DNA of 64,000 nt from an uncultured Verrucomicrobia subdivision 3 bacterium (GCA_903921455.1 CAIXPZ010000311.1:1-64000); one strand, 5' to 3'; shown: positions 47,630-55,901, counted from the first letter of the stretch. Translations and numbers: made by a program. The notes: generated by a model not told the origin, from the sequence alone.

Positions 47630-48193
47630 ATGCCCGACCACGACCTCACCCTGCTGCTGCAATCCCTGGGCAAGGATGACGGCCACGCATCGAGCGAACT
47701 GCTGCCGCTGGTCTATGAGGAACTACGCCGGCTCGCCGGGGCGCGGATGCGCCAGGAAATGGCCGGACACACGCTTCAACCCACCGCGCTGGTCCACGAG
47801 GCCTGGATGCGGATGGTCGGCGAAAGCGACCGCACCTGGAAAAACCGCGCGCACTTTTTCGCCGCCGCGTCCGAATGTATGCGGCGCATTCTCATCGAAA
47901 GCGCCCGCCGCAAATCGCGCCTCAAGCGTGGCGGCGGCCAGGCGAAGCTGAACATTGACGACCTGGAACTGGCCGCCGCCTCGCCCGACGATAAAATCCT
48001 GCTGATCGACGAAGCCATCGGACAGCTGGAAAAAGAAGATCCGGAAAAGGCGCGCGTGGTGGTGATGAAATTTTTCGGCGGCATGACCAACCAAGAAATC
48101 GGCGAGCACCTCGGCGTGACCGAGCGCACGGTGGAACGCCATTGGGCCTACGCCCGCGCCTGCCTGTTCCAGATCATCCGCGCGGAGATTTAG
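47630..48193 (+). CDS. ECF-type RNA polymerase sigma factor (sigma-70 family)
   Basis: 187 residues from ATG 47630 (MPDHDLTLLLQSLGKDDG..); an ATG six codons earlier is in frame, but the MPDHD start is also seen in the relic at 53137. Region 2 runs SSELLPLVYEELRRLAGARMRQE..LQPTALVHEAWMRMV and FFAAASECMRRILIESARRK. Region 4 has the helix-turn-helix MTNQEIGEHLGVTERTVERHWAYARACLF. This is the ECF type typical of Verrucomicrobiota, Planctomycetota and Acidobacteriota, usually next to a Ser/Thr kinase and without an anti-sigma factor. The kinase follows 52 bases downstream. It is the best candidate reader of the TGTCGG-N15-NCGC elements. The gene ends with TAG. Confidence 0.9.
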   Translation: MPDHDLTLLLQSLGKDDGHASSELLPLVYEELRRLAGARMRQEMAGHTLQPTALVHEAWMRMVGESDRTWKNRAHFFAAASECMRRILIESARRKSRLKRGGGQAKLNIDDLELAAASPDDKILLIDEAIGQLEKEDPEKARVVVMKFFGGMTNQEIGEHLGVTERTVERHWAYARACLFQIIRAEI

Positions 48194-48198
48194 CCGCC

Positions 48199-48224
48199 TG
48201 TCGGATTATCCCGGCATAAGGCGC
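48199..48224 (+). promoter_or_regulatory. Putative ECF promoter (element D)
   Basis: TGTCGG (48199-48204), 15 bases, GGCGC (48220-48224), 21 bases before the kinase ATG 48246. It sits between the sigma and kinase genes. Confidence 0.65.
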
Positions 48225-48245
48225 ATTGGATTTTGACGTCACCGC

Positions 48246-50489
48246 ATGAACGCACAGCCACAACCAGACGAAGCTGCCATCTTCGACGATGCCCGGCGGA
48301 TGACCAATCCCGCCGAGCGCGCGGCGTTTCTTGACCGTGCGTGCCAGGGCGACACCCCGTTGCGCGAACGCATTGCCAAGCTGTTAAGCTTCGATCCGCA
48401 GGCCCAGGAATTTTTTGACGGGGTTGTCGAAAAGTTTTCCGCCGCCAATCTGGGGGAGATTTCCGACGCCGAGACCCCAGTCGTGGACGAACAAATCGGC
48501 ACGGTCATCGGTCGTTACAAACTTCTGGAAAAAATCGGCGAAGGCGGCTGCGGCGTCGTTTACATGGCCGAGCAACAGAAGCCGGTCCGCCTCCGCGTGG
48601 CGCTCAAAATCATCAAGCTCGGCATGGACACCAAGTCCGTCGTCGCCCGTTTCGAGGCCGAACGGCAGGCGCTGGCGATGATGGATCACCCGAACATCGC
48701 CCGGGCGCTCGACGCCGGCGCGACCGAAACCGGCCGGCCGTATTTCGTGATGGAACTCGTGCGCGGTTTCAAGATCACCGAATACTGTGACCAGAATAAT
48801 TTGCCCATGGCCCAGCGGCTGAACCTGTTCATCCAGGTTTGCCACGCCATCCAGCACGCGCACCAGAAAGGCGTCATCCACCGCGACATCAAGCCGTCGA
48901 ACATTCTGGTGACACTGCATGACGGCGTGCCGGTGCCGAAAGTGATTGATTTCGGCATCGCCAAGGCGATTGAGGAACCGCTGACCGAGCTGACGCTGTT
49001 CACCGCCTATGCGCAGCTCATCGGCACCCCGGCTTACATGAGCCCGGAGCAGGCGGAGATGAGCGGGCTGGACATTGACACGCGCAGCGACGTGTATTCG
49101 CTCGGCGTTTTGCTCTATGAATTGCTCACGGGTAAAACGCCGTTTGACAGCCAGGAGCTGATCAAATCCGGCGTGGACCATTTGCGCCGCACGCTGCGCG
49201 ATAAGGAACCGGCGGCGCCCTCGATGATGGTCACGACAATGCAGGGCAACGAACTCCTCGCCACCGCCGAGCACCGCCGTTCCGAGCCGATGAAGCTCAT
49301 CACGGCGTTGAGCGGCGACCTGGACTGGATCGTGATGAAGGCTTTGGACAAGGATCGCCAGCGACGCTACCAGACCGCCAACGGCCTGGCGTTCGATGTC
49401 CAGCGCCACCTGACCAACGAGCCGGTGCTGGCACGTCCGCCGGGCAGGTTTTACCGGCTCCAAAAGCTCGTGCGACGGAACAAGATTGTTTTCGCCGCCG
49501 GCACCGCCGTCGCCTTGGCGCTCGTCGTCGGGCTGGGCATCTCCACGGTGATGTTTTTCCGCGAACGCGAGGCGCGCAAAATCGCCGACGACGCGAAGCA
49601 GCGGGAAATCCAGTTGCGCGAGGCGGCGGAGCGCGGGCGGCAGAATGAAATGCTGCTGCGCGAGGAAGCCGAGTCGCGCGAAAAAATCGTGCAAGCCGCC
49701 GTGTTACTGCGGAACAACCGTTTTGAGGAAGCCGACCGGCTGGTGGCGGCGCTGCCGCCGAACCAGGAAAATCTGGCCGGCGCCTTTGTCTTCCGCACGC
49801 TCGGCGAATGGCACGCCTTGCGCGGCGAATGGCAGCCGGCCGCCGAGCGTTTTGCCGTGCTGCTGCGCATCAACCAGCCGGACGAGATGTATTCCTCCTC
49901 CATGGATTTTTCCATGCAGGCGCCGGTGCTGGTGCAACTGGGCAAACTCGCCGACTACGAACAGTTGCGGCGCGAGATGATGCGTCGGTTCGCCGACGTG
50001 TCCGATCCGCAGGTGGCCGAGCGCGTGCTGAAAAATTCGTTGCTCGTGCCAGCCAGCGGCGAGGCCGTGAAAACCCTGCAGCCAATTGCGAGCTACATTT
50101 TGGTCTATGTTCAGGGCATGAGCACGGCCTATCCGGACAAGACGGCGTGGCAATTTTCGGCGCTGGGATTGTTTTACCTCCGGCAAGGCAACTTTGCCGA
50201 GGCGGCTGATAATTGCCGGAAATGCCTCCGTTACGTCGGGCCGGAGGGATCCAACTCACCCCGTCTCGCTGCCGCCAACGTCATTCTGGCGATGTGTGAA
50301 CACCGACTCGATCACCACGATCTGGCGCTGGAAAAACTGGCGGCAGGCAAAAGCCTGATCGAGCAGAATTTTATGGAAGGCTTGAAGCGCGGCAGCGGTT
50401 TTTCCGGCTACTGGTTTGACTGGCTGCTGGCGCGGGTTTTACTACAGGAGGCCGAAGCCATGAAAATGGAAAGCACGCGCTTCCCCTGA
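48246..50489 (+). CDS. Membrane Ser/Thr protein kinase with C-terminal TPR-like region
   Basis: 747 residues. An N-terminal helical ~85-residue stretch (AIFDDARRMTNPAERAAFLDRACQGD) typical of sigma-linked kinases precedes the catalytic domain: Gly-loop IGEGGCGVVY (97-106), Lys121 in VALKIIK, HRDIKPSNI with catalytic Asp, VIDFGIAK with the metal-binding Asp, GTPAYMSPEQA and SDVYSLGVLLYELLTG. A transmembrane helix (IVFAAGTAVALALVVGLGISTVMFF) follows near 420-445. A coiled coil and helical TPR-like repeats (FEEADRLVAALPPNQENLAGAFVFRTLGEWHALRGEW) lie outside the membrane. It probably senses an extracellular cue and acts on the sigma factor encoded just upstream. No anti-sigma gene is present. Confidence 0.9.
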   Translation: MNAQPQPDEAAIFDDARRMTNPAERAAFLDRACQGDTPLRERIAKLLSFDPQAQEFFDGVVEKFSAANLGEISDAETPVVDEQIGTVIGRYKLLEKIGEGGCGVVYMAEQQKPVRLRVALKIIKLGMDTKSVVARFEAERQALAMMDHPNIARALDAGATETGRPYFVMELVRGFKITEYCDQNNLPMAQRLNLFIQVCHAIQHAHQKGVIHRDIKPSNILVTLHDGVPVPKVIDFGIAKAIEEPLTELTLFTAYAQLIGTPAYMSPEQAEMSGLDIDTRSDVYSLGVLLYELLTGKTPFDSQELIKSGVDHLRRTLRDKEPAAPSMMVTTMQGNELLATAEHRRSEPMKLITALSGDLDWIVMKALDKDRQRRYQTANGLAFDVQRHLTNEPVLARPPGRFYRLQKLVRRNKIVFAAGTAVALALVVGLGISTVMFFREREARKIADDAKQREIQLREAAERGRQNEMLLREEAESREKIVQAAVLLRNNRFEEADRLVAALPPNQENLAGAFVFRTLGEWHALRGEWQPAAERFAVLLRINQPDEMYSSSMDFSMQAPVLVQLGKLADYEQLRREMMRRFADVSDPQVAERVLKNSLLVPASGEAVKTLQPIASYILVYVQGMSTAYPDKTAWQFSALGLFYLRQGNFAEAADNCRKCLRYVGPEGSNSPRLAAANVILAMCEHRLDHHDLALEKLAAGKSLIEQNFMEGLKRGSGFSGYWFDWLLARVLLQEAEAMKMESTRFP

Positions 50490-50639
50490 CGACAATGTCA
50501 GCACGCCCACAATTCGGCATTTGCATAAATTAATAATGAAGCGCGGTAAAAGGCGGTGCAACAAATCATCCTGCACCACATCTTCGTCTTGGTCGTTGGG
50601 CGGGCCGGGATGATCGGATTGCTCTTCGCCGGACAAAGC

Positions 50640-53000
50640 TTAACGCGGTTTAAGTTTGCCCGTTAATTCGAAGTGGTGTTTGCCGGAGCACACGCGCACA
50701 GTGGCTTCGGTCCGCTTGCCGTCCATCGTTGCCAGCGAATTCTCAAATCGTTCCACCGGCAGCGCCACCTCAGCTTCAGCCCCGTCCGGAACAATCACAT
50801 CCAATGAAAATTTTCCATTATCGATCAGCCAGGCGACTTCAACATTGCCACGCGGGGTCGGCACTTTTCCTTGGGCCCACGTCAGATTGCACAATTGCGG
50901 ACGGATGGAGATCAGCTTGAAACCCGGCGCGGCCGGAGTAATCCCCAGAATTTTCGACGACATCTGCACCAGCGTGGTCGAGCACCAGCCGTGACTCAGA
51001 TCGCCGTTGTTCCACATTTCGCGGAATGATTGCGTCTCCGGCACGATCTGCCAGCGATACATTTGCGGCGTGGCGTATTCATCGAACAGACCCGCATGAT
51101 CAATTGCCTGGAAAACCCAGTGCATGAACCACGGCTGGGTGTTGAGCGGTTTTTCCGCCAGCACTTTTCTCACGATGACCGACTGATTTGCTTTCGGCGC
51201 GAGATCATACAGCACGGCGAGCAGATTGACGTGCGGGCTGAAGGTTTCGATGGCCTTGTCCGCCGGCAGCCATCGCCCCGGTTTGACCGAGGTCTGAAAC
51301 GGCTTGCCGTCGCGATACAACCCCTTGTCTGCCACCCAAAGTTCGCGGTTGAATGCCTCGGCGATTTCCTGGCGCAACTTTCCGTATTTTTCCACGCGCG
51401 CGGAATCACCCGCGATGGCGGCAACTTGCGATGCCATTTCCAATCCGTGATAATAGAACGCGGTGAGATAACCCTGGCCGATCACCGCCGGCGGATGATG
51501 ACATTCAAAGCCGCCAATCTTCACCCAGTCCATGAACATATAATTTGGCGCTTCGGAAATAATTCCGTTCGTCCCGCGCCACGAGGTGTAGGTGTCGATG
51601 AGTTCATGCACGTAGGGCGACATTTCTGCCACGAGCGATTGGTCGCCGGTGTAATCGTAGTAGTCCATCAACATTTGCAGCCAGCCGATGGAATAGCTCG
51701 TGTGGAAGTTGTGATAATTTTCATCCTTGAGCAGCCAGGCGAATTTCCGAATGTCCTGCCGCGCGAGCCACGGCTGCGCAAAGGTCTGGTAATTAACCAT
51801 GGACTCGATGAGATAATCGCCCGGGTCGCTGATGGGCTCCTGGTGGTTGGGCGAATCAAGGTGGTGCGTCTGCAAGCAAATCTGCACCGCCCAGCGTGAA
51901 ACCTCATACAGGCGATTCAACTGGTCGTCGCTGCACTGAAAGGCTCCACGGTATTCCACCGGTTGGGAAGTGAAAATCGCACCGACATCTTCGATCGTGA
52001 CCGGCTCGGTGACACCTTTTAAAGTAACGGTGAATGCCGGGACGACTTCGGTCATGTGGGGGAATTCAAAAAATTGCTCGCCACCCCCCAAGATTATTTT
52101 GGCCTCGTTGTTGGCTTTGACGGTCAGTTCCGCGCCGCGTCCGCCCTTCACTTTCAAAGTGGGATACGCGCTCAACACCCGATCAAACACCACGCGAAAA
52201 GAACCGTCATTGGTGATGACTTTGGAAGGCAATCCTTCTACGCGGAGAACCGGATAGCGCGCTTCCATCAGGGGCGGAATTTCGCTCGCGACGAGCGGCG
52301 ACCACACGTCTTTGACCTCGCTACTCAAGGTCCATTTCGAATCGTCGAAACCCGGCAAACGCCAGCCGGCGGGTTCTTCGCCGGCGTTATAGACCGAGAA
52401 GTTGGGAAATTGCGCGGCCATCGCGGAGCGCCACTGGCTGTCCGATGTCACACGCTCGGTCCTGCCATCCGCATCAACGATTTCAGCCTCGAATAAAAAC
52501 CCCGGCTTCCCCCGTGAAACCGTCCAGCCGGTCCAATTCCGGAAAACCTCGGCAGCAATCACATTTTTTCCAGGATTCAGATAAGATTGCAGATCGCGAA
52601 AGTCATAAAACCAGCGGTGGGTATTGCCGCCGGCGTAATCGCGTCCCATGTCCACCGGCCCGCGCGAAACCAAGCGCCCATTGACGAACAGCCGGTAGCG
52701 GGCATCGGCGGTCAGCCACGCTTTGGCCGAGCGCGGCGCGTTGGGCAGCACGATTTCCTTCCGAAACATCGCGGCGGCAGCGGTGTTTTCACCGGCGAGC
52801 CAGATCCATTTTGCCCGCCACGCGTCAGGCTTCGGACATTCGTTTGAAAAACTATAGGACAGCACTTGAACGCCATTGGAATCCACCAGCACTTTCATGC
52901 CCGGGTATGCGATAGGGCCGAGTGAATCCGCCGCCGATGCCAGCCCGCCGTTCAGGAGCCAAACAATGGACAGGGTCGCGACAATTCGTTTTTGAAGCAT
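50640..53000 (-). CDS. GH78 alpha-L-rhamnosidase
   Basis: 786 residues with signal peptide (IVATLSIVWLLNGGLASA). Two beta-sandwich domains (AKWIWLAGENTAAAAMFRKEIVLP; AKAWLTADARYRLFVNGRLVSRGP) precede the six-hairpin barrel. The barrel has QCSDDQLNRLYEVSRWAVQICLQTHHLDSPNHQEPISDPGDYLIESM and later LSHGWCSTTLVQMSSKILGI followed by the C-terminal beta-domain. The acidic cluster at EPISDPGD is in the place of the GH78 general acid (usually DERLGWTGD), so this is a divergent subgroup. It should remove terminal alpha-L-rhamnose, complementing the GH106 enzyme. It diverges from a sigma-factor relic, with a TGTCGG-type promoter 27 bases upstream. Confidence 0.8.
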   Translation of the reverse strand: MLQKRIVATLSIVWLLNGGLASAADSLGPIAYPGMKVLVDSNGVQVLSYSFSNECPKPDAWRAKWIWLAGENTAAAAMFRKEIVLPNAPRSAKAWLTADARYRLFVNGRLVSRGPVDMGRDYAGGNTHRWFYDFRDLQSYLNPGKNVIAAEVFRNWTGWTVSRGKPGFLFEAEIVDADGRTERVTSDSQWRSAMAAQFPNFSVYNAGEEPAGWRLPGFDDSKWTLSSEVKDVWSPLVASEIPPLMEARYPVLRVEGLPSKVITNDGSFRVVFDRVLSAYPTLKVKGGRGAELTVKANNEAKIILGGGEQFFEFPHMTEVVPAFTVTLKGVTEPVTIEDVGAIFTSQPVEYRGAFQCSDDQLNRLYEVSRWAVQICLQTHHLDSPNHQEPISDPGDYLIESMVNYQTFAQPWLARQDIRKFAWLLKDENYHNFHTSYSIGWLQMLMDYYDYTGDQSLVAEMSPYVHELIDTYTSWRGTNGIISEAPNYMFMDWVKIGGFECHHPPAVIGQGYLTAFYYHGLEMASQVAAIAGDSARVEKYGKLRQEIAEAFNRELWVADKGLYRDGKPFQTSVKPGRWLPADKAIETFSPHVNLLAVLYDLAPKANQSVIVRKVLAEKPLNTQPWFMHWVFQAIDHAGLFDEYATPQMYRWQIVPETQSFREMWNNGDLSHGWCSTTLVQMSSKILGITPAAPGFKLISIRPQLCNLTWAQGKVPTPRGNVEVAWLIDNGKFSLDVIVPDGAEAEVALPVERFENSLATMDGKRTEATVRVCSGKHHFELTGKLKPR

Positions 53001-53027
53001 TTTGATTTTAAGGGTCTAAATCACACT

Positions 53028-53053
53028 GCGCTCCGTCCAGCCCAAACCCGACA
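53028..53053 (-). promoter_or_regulatory. Putative ECF promoter (element E)
   Basis: Minus strand: TGTCGG (53053-53048), 15 bases, AGCGC (53032-53028), 27 bases before the GH78 ATG at 53000. Confidence 0.6.
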
Positions 53054-53136
53054 AAATATTCAGTGCGCGGACGAAATTTTCAGGGAGATTGTTGAAAAGG
53101 TTGAATCCAATGTTTGGGGTGATTACGATACCTGTC

Positions 53137-53255
53137 ATGCCGATCACGACATCACTCTTCTCCTTCAGTCCTTGGGAAAGGACGATGGCCGCGCTTCCAG
53201 CGAACTGCTGCCGTTGCTCTACGGAGAATGCCGAAGGCTAATAAATGACTTTTAA
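53137..53255 (+). pseudogene. ECF sigma factor relic
   Basis: After ATGCC one base is missing relative to the intact gene at 47630. Past that the frame gives DHDITLLLQSLGKDDGRASSELLPLLYGECRRL, nearly identical to the first ~35 residues of the intact sigma factor. Homology stops at RRL and a stop codon follows; tRNA-Arg begins 9 bases later. It is a frameshifted, 3'-truncated paralogue. Its divergent position relative to GH78 copies the arrangement of the intact sigma gene with the pectate lyase gene. Confidence 0.8.
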
Positions 53256-53264
53256 ATCAAGGTT

Positions 53265-53341
53265 GCATCCGTAGCTCAATTGGATAGAGCGTTTGACTTC
53301 GGATCAAAATGTTGCAGGTTCAAGTCCTGCCGGATGCACCA
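53265..53341 (+). tRNA. tRNA-Arg (anticodon TCG)
   Basis: Full cloverleaf: acceptor GCATCCG/CGGATGC, D-arm GCTC..GAGC, anticodon stem TTTGA/TCAAA with loop CTTCGGA (anticodon TCG), T-arm GCAGG TTCAAGT CCTGC, discriminator A and encoded CCA. It lies at the border between chromosomal genes and the Mu-like element. Confidence 0.95.
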
Positions 53342-53385
53342 CTAGTTTTATCCATTTGAAGAGCTACGGTGATGTTGTCGGGAAT

Positions 53386-53442
53386 GCCGGAAATAGCCGG
53401 AATAAGCCGGAAGAGGCCGGAAACATAGGGTTTTAGCCGGAA
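53386..53442 (+). repeat. GCCGG(AA) array on a 10-bp grid
   Basis: GCCGGAA occurs at 53386, 53396, 53406, 53416 and 53436, exactly one (or two) helical turns apart. It lies just after the tRNA in a gene-free stretch and could be a phased protein-binding array. Confidence 0.7.
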
Positions 53443-53787
53443 TGCAGGCGCTTTTACTTGTCGGGTTTCCTGAAACGTGTCGGTTTTGTTGGTTCCAATG
53501 AAAACGAGCCGAAAAGCCAACAAAATAAGGATTGGAACTCTCAAACCCGACAGAATCACCGTGGACAAATAGGGGTGGAGGGTGGAGGTATTAAATTTAG
53601 CCTGGCAAGCCCGCTGCGCCTCCAATGCAGCCACTCGGCCGCATCGGTGCCGGTCCCCTGCATGGTTACTTACCCAACCTGCAGAGAAAGTGTCGGGACG
53701 AACGGCGCCGCCGCCTCGTTGACTTGATTGCCAAAAATAAAACGCCGACCATGTTGCCACGGCCGGCGCAAGTTACGTTGAATGCGT
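53443..53787. other. Gene-free element end with inverted repeat
   Basis: No convincing gene. An imperfect 22-base inverted repeat (18 of 22 matching) lies at 53478-53499 and 53531-53552: TGTCGGtTTTG..GTTCCAAT facing its complement. Within it, TTTTGTTGG/CCAACAAAA can pair as an alternative. Further TGTCGGG copies are at 53459 and 53691. Candidate transposase-binding region. Confidence 0.55.
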
Positions 53788-54129
53788 TCAATCTGACGGC
53801 GGCTCTGATGATTCCATGGGCGGCAACGGTGGAAGCAGTGTTAATCGAAGAAATGGCAATACAACTTCATCCCAGTTTTTCTTTGCCTGCGCCAGTTCAG
53901 TTAGCCATTGAACCCTCTGGGATTGACTGCCAATTGTCGGCTGACTGCAAATAAATTTTGCTAGTGCCTGATGATCGTCCACCACTTGAATCATCCACTT
54001 AATTTTCATATTTTCAGCCTCCTGCTGTGATTTCATTAATGCCAGGAGTTGCTTTTGTATATCAATTAGACCAGCAACCTGTCTTTCCAAACATTCGATT
54101 CTTTCATCATTACTTTTGAATTCGCTCAT
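53788..54129 (-). CDS. Small coiled-coil phage protein, unknown
   Basis: 113 residues. The first half (ERIECLERQVAGLIDIQKQLLALMKSQQEAENMKIKW) is a predicted coiled coil; the second half is helical, ending in a Pro/Leu-rich tail (LRLTLLPPLPPMESSEPP). No recognised domain. It is the last of four minus-strand genes running away from the repressor and lies 26 bases after the 54156 gene. Its codon usage and length are typical of phage accessory genes. A lysogenic (repressor-linked) transcript is likely; function unknown. Confidence 0.6.
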   Translation of the reverse strand: MSEFKSNDERIECLERQVAGLIDIQKQLLALMKSQQEAENMKIKWMIQVVDDHQALAKFICSQPTIGSQSQRVQWLTELAQAKKNWDEVVLPFLRLTLLPPLPPMESSEPPSD

Positions 54130-54155
54130 AAATTTGATTTGGTTGGAAATTCAAC

Positions 54156-54383
54156 CTAGTTGCCTGAGTGTTTAAGTTCCATCCGGCGCCAGAGGACATA
54201 TCGGGCCTTAGCCGCCATGATTTCAGAATCGTGAGCCAGCTTCGATAGTTCGCAATCATCCATTTTACCTAACCGGATACGATCCTCACTGCCCCAGAGA
54301 ATTTGGTTGAATTCATTTCGCACGGCAGACAAATCCGCTTTTGGGGAAGATGGCCGGCGGGTAGTTTGTTTCGATGCGCTCAC
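54156..54383 (-). CDS. Small basic phage protein, unknown
   Basis: 75 residues: a basic, Ser-rich start (MSASKQTTRRPSSPKA) and a helical body (LSAVRNEFNQILWGSEDRIRLGKMDDCELSKLAHDSEIMAAKARYVLWRRMEL). No known domain recognised. Its ATG overlaps the stop of the 54380 gene by 4 bases (ATGA), which supports that both are real and translationally coupled. Part of the repressor-side minus-strand gene group. Confidence 0.65.
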   Translation of the reverse strand: MSASKQTTRRPSSPKADLSAVRNEFNQILWGSEDRIRLGKMDDCELSKLAHDSEIMAAKARYVLWRRMELKHSGN

Positions 54384-54886
54384 GATTCCACCTCACTTTT
54401 ACGGTTGATGAGACATCCAGACAAGGCTTGGAAATCCGCCTTCAATTTCAAAACAGCCTGATTAGCCAGAGCCTCCAAACCGCGATCTGCCGTTTCCTTA
54501 TAGAGCAAGCCAACCAATGAACAGATGGCATCAATAGAGGTTTCCAGCGTGCTTAAGTTCATCAGCTTTTCAGCTTTCCGCGCCGGAATATCCCGGTGCA
54601 GCTTTTCAAGGAATGCCTGGTTAAAGAATTCAGGCAGAGAAACGCCGGATTTTTTTGCGGCGGCCTCGCAATGTTTAAAGACTGATTCCGGCAATTCCAT
54701 GCTGTCTATCACGGTGTCAGGATCGCCGGCTTCAAACGCAACGATGGGGTTAAAGAATACCACCGTCATAGTTTTCTCGGTTTGAGTTTGTTCCGGCGCC
54801 GGCGAGGGTTTGACTTGGTGGCTTTTGGTTTGACGGGTAGTGCGGACGGCACTACCGTTTTTACGGGCTTGGACTTTGTTTTTCAT
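54380..54886 (-). CDS. Phage protein, unknown (possible ribbon-helix-helix-like segment)
   Basis: 168 residues. The basic N-terminal 40 residues look disordered (KARK, TRQTKSHQVKPSPAPEQTQTE). The middle has ELPESVFKHCEAAAKKSGVSLPEFFNQAFLEKLHRDI, with the spacing of a short strand and two helices as in ribbon-helix-helix DNA-binding proteins. The C-terminal part is helical (TSIDAICSLVGLLYKETADRGLEALANQAVLKLKADFQAL). It lies 62 bases after the repressor and overlaps the next gene. A regulatory role is only suggested. Confidence 0.6.
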   Translation of the reverse strand: MKNKVQARKNGSAVRTTRQTKSHQVKPSPAPEQTQTEKTMTVVFFNPIVAFEAGDPDTVIDSMELPESVFKHCEAAAKKSGVSLPEFFNQAFLEKLHRDIPARKAEKLMNLSTLETSIDAICSLVGLLYKETADRGLEALANQAVLKLKADFQALSGCLINRKSEVES

Positions 54887-54948
54887 AGCTGATTCTCATT
54901 GTTCGGGCCTTTCGGCTCTGGCGGTGTTCATACCACTGCCAGGGCTTT

Positions 54949-55863
54949 TTATTTTTGACGCTCTTGCCGCTCGACCCATTGAAGCAACAGGAGCGTGATT
55001 TCGCCGCCTGGCTCTCGTTTGCCAGACAGCCAACGTGAAACGCTCGCAAGGGGAACTTTCTGCCCTGAGGCTTTCCCTAAAAAATCTGCCAGCGCAGACA
55101 TCTTGCCGGACTCTTTTGTCGCCCGGTTCAACCGCACCAACAGACTTGGCAATTGAGCTTTCACTTCGGCGAGATTGATACTTGTTTCCGCTTCCGTCAA
55201 GTCTCTTTTTGAAACATCCACGCCGGCGCCTAAAAATTTCCGCAAGGCAGGCGGATCAAGAGAGGAAATCTCTTTGGCGTGCTTGGCATAAAACGCTTCA
55301 TGAATCTTGATTAATGCCTTGATATAATTCAACTGCAAACCCGGTGGCAGCCAATTTATCCGCTGGCAAATTGCCTTGCCCGTGAAAAACGCGGCCGCCT
55401 GCTCTGGTGTCGCTCCAGGCGGTGGGAAATTTGCAAAAACGGCATCGTCAAACTTGCCAGCTCGAAAATCCGCTTCCCCAATCATTTCAATTGCGGCCGA
55501 TTCAATGCGGCTCGTTTCGCCGTTCAGATAGCCGTCAAAATAGCGGCTAAACAGATGATTTCCTTTGATACCAAACGAATATTGAATAGTGACTGGAAAG
55601 CTGGGTTGCGCCGGCAAGCTTCCCAGCGCTAGCCACCTCTGATTGATATCGAATCGCTCAATCAGAAATTTGGCCATATTTAACCGGAGCGGTGCGCGTT
55701 TATATTCGACTCCAGCAAGTTGGTTTTGTGTGATGCCTAGCGCTGCAGCCAGATCAGGCTGAGACCACTTTGCGATTTCCTTACGGATAAAATTTACCCG
55801 CCCGCAAATTTCCACTTCGCGCGCCGTCATTGACTGGTTTTGCTTTGGCATTAGCGAGGCCAT
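54949..55863 (-). CDS. CI-like phage repressor with two helix-turn-helix segments
   Basis: 304 residues. The N-terminal XRE-type HTH is FIRKEIAKWSQPDLAAALGITQNQLAGVEYKRAPLRLNMAKFLIERF. A second segment near the C-terminus, KMSALADFLGKASGQKVPLASVSRWLSGKREPGGEITLLLLQWVE, also reads as an HTH of the Cro/CI kind (SVSRWLSGKREPG). The middle is unrecognised, and no LexA-type Ser/Lys protease pattern was seen. It is divergent from a Cro-like gene across a 68-base gap that holds a 20-base palindrome. Most likely the lysogeny repressor of the Mu-like element. An ATG four codons downstream is an alternative start. Confidence 0.75.
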   Translation of the reverse strand: MASLMPKQNQSMTAREVEICGRVNFIRKEIAKWSQPDLAAALGITQNQLAGVEYKRAPLRLNMAKFLIERFDINQRWLALGSLPAQPSFPVTIQYSFGIKGNHLFSRYFDGYLNGETSRIESAAIEMIGEADFRAGKFDDAVFANFPPPGATPEQAAAFFTGKAICQRINWLPPGLQLNYIKALIKIHEAFYAKHAKEISSLDPPALRKFLGAGVDVSKRDLTEAETSINLAEVKAQLPSLLVRLNRATKESGKMSALADFLGKASGQKVPLASVSRWLSGKREPGGEITLLLLQWVERQERQK

Positions 55864-55901
55864 TTTAACCGGTGGATACGCCGGGCAACATTTTTATTTA
55901 C

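Noticed and set aside
48384..49694. 436-codon open frame on the minus strand opposite the kinase gene
   Set aside because: Antisense shadow of the kinase domain.
53376..53697. TGTCGG copies near the prophage end as further ECF promoters
   Set aside because: None has the [G/A]NCGC block 15 bases downstream, and they do not face gene starts at the right distance.
53320..53760. 146-codon minus-strand frame after tRNA-Arg
   Set aside because: It runs across the tRNA 3' end, the GCCGGAA array and the inverted repeat, and has no protein-like composition.
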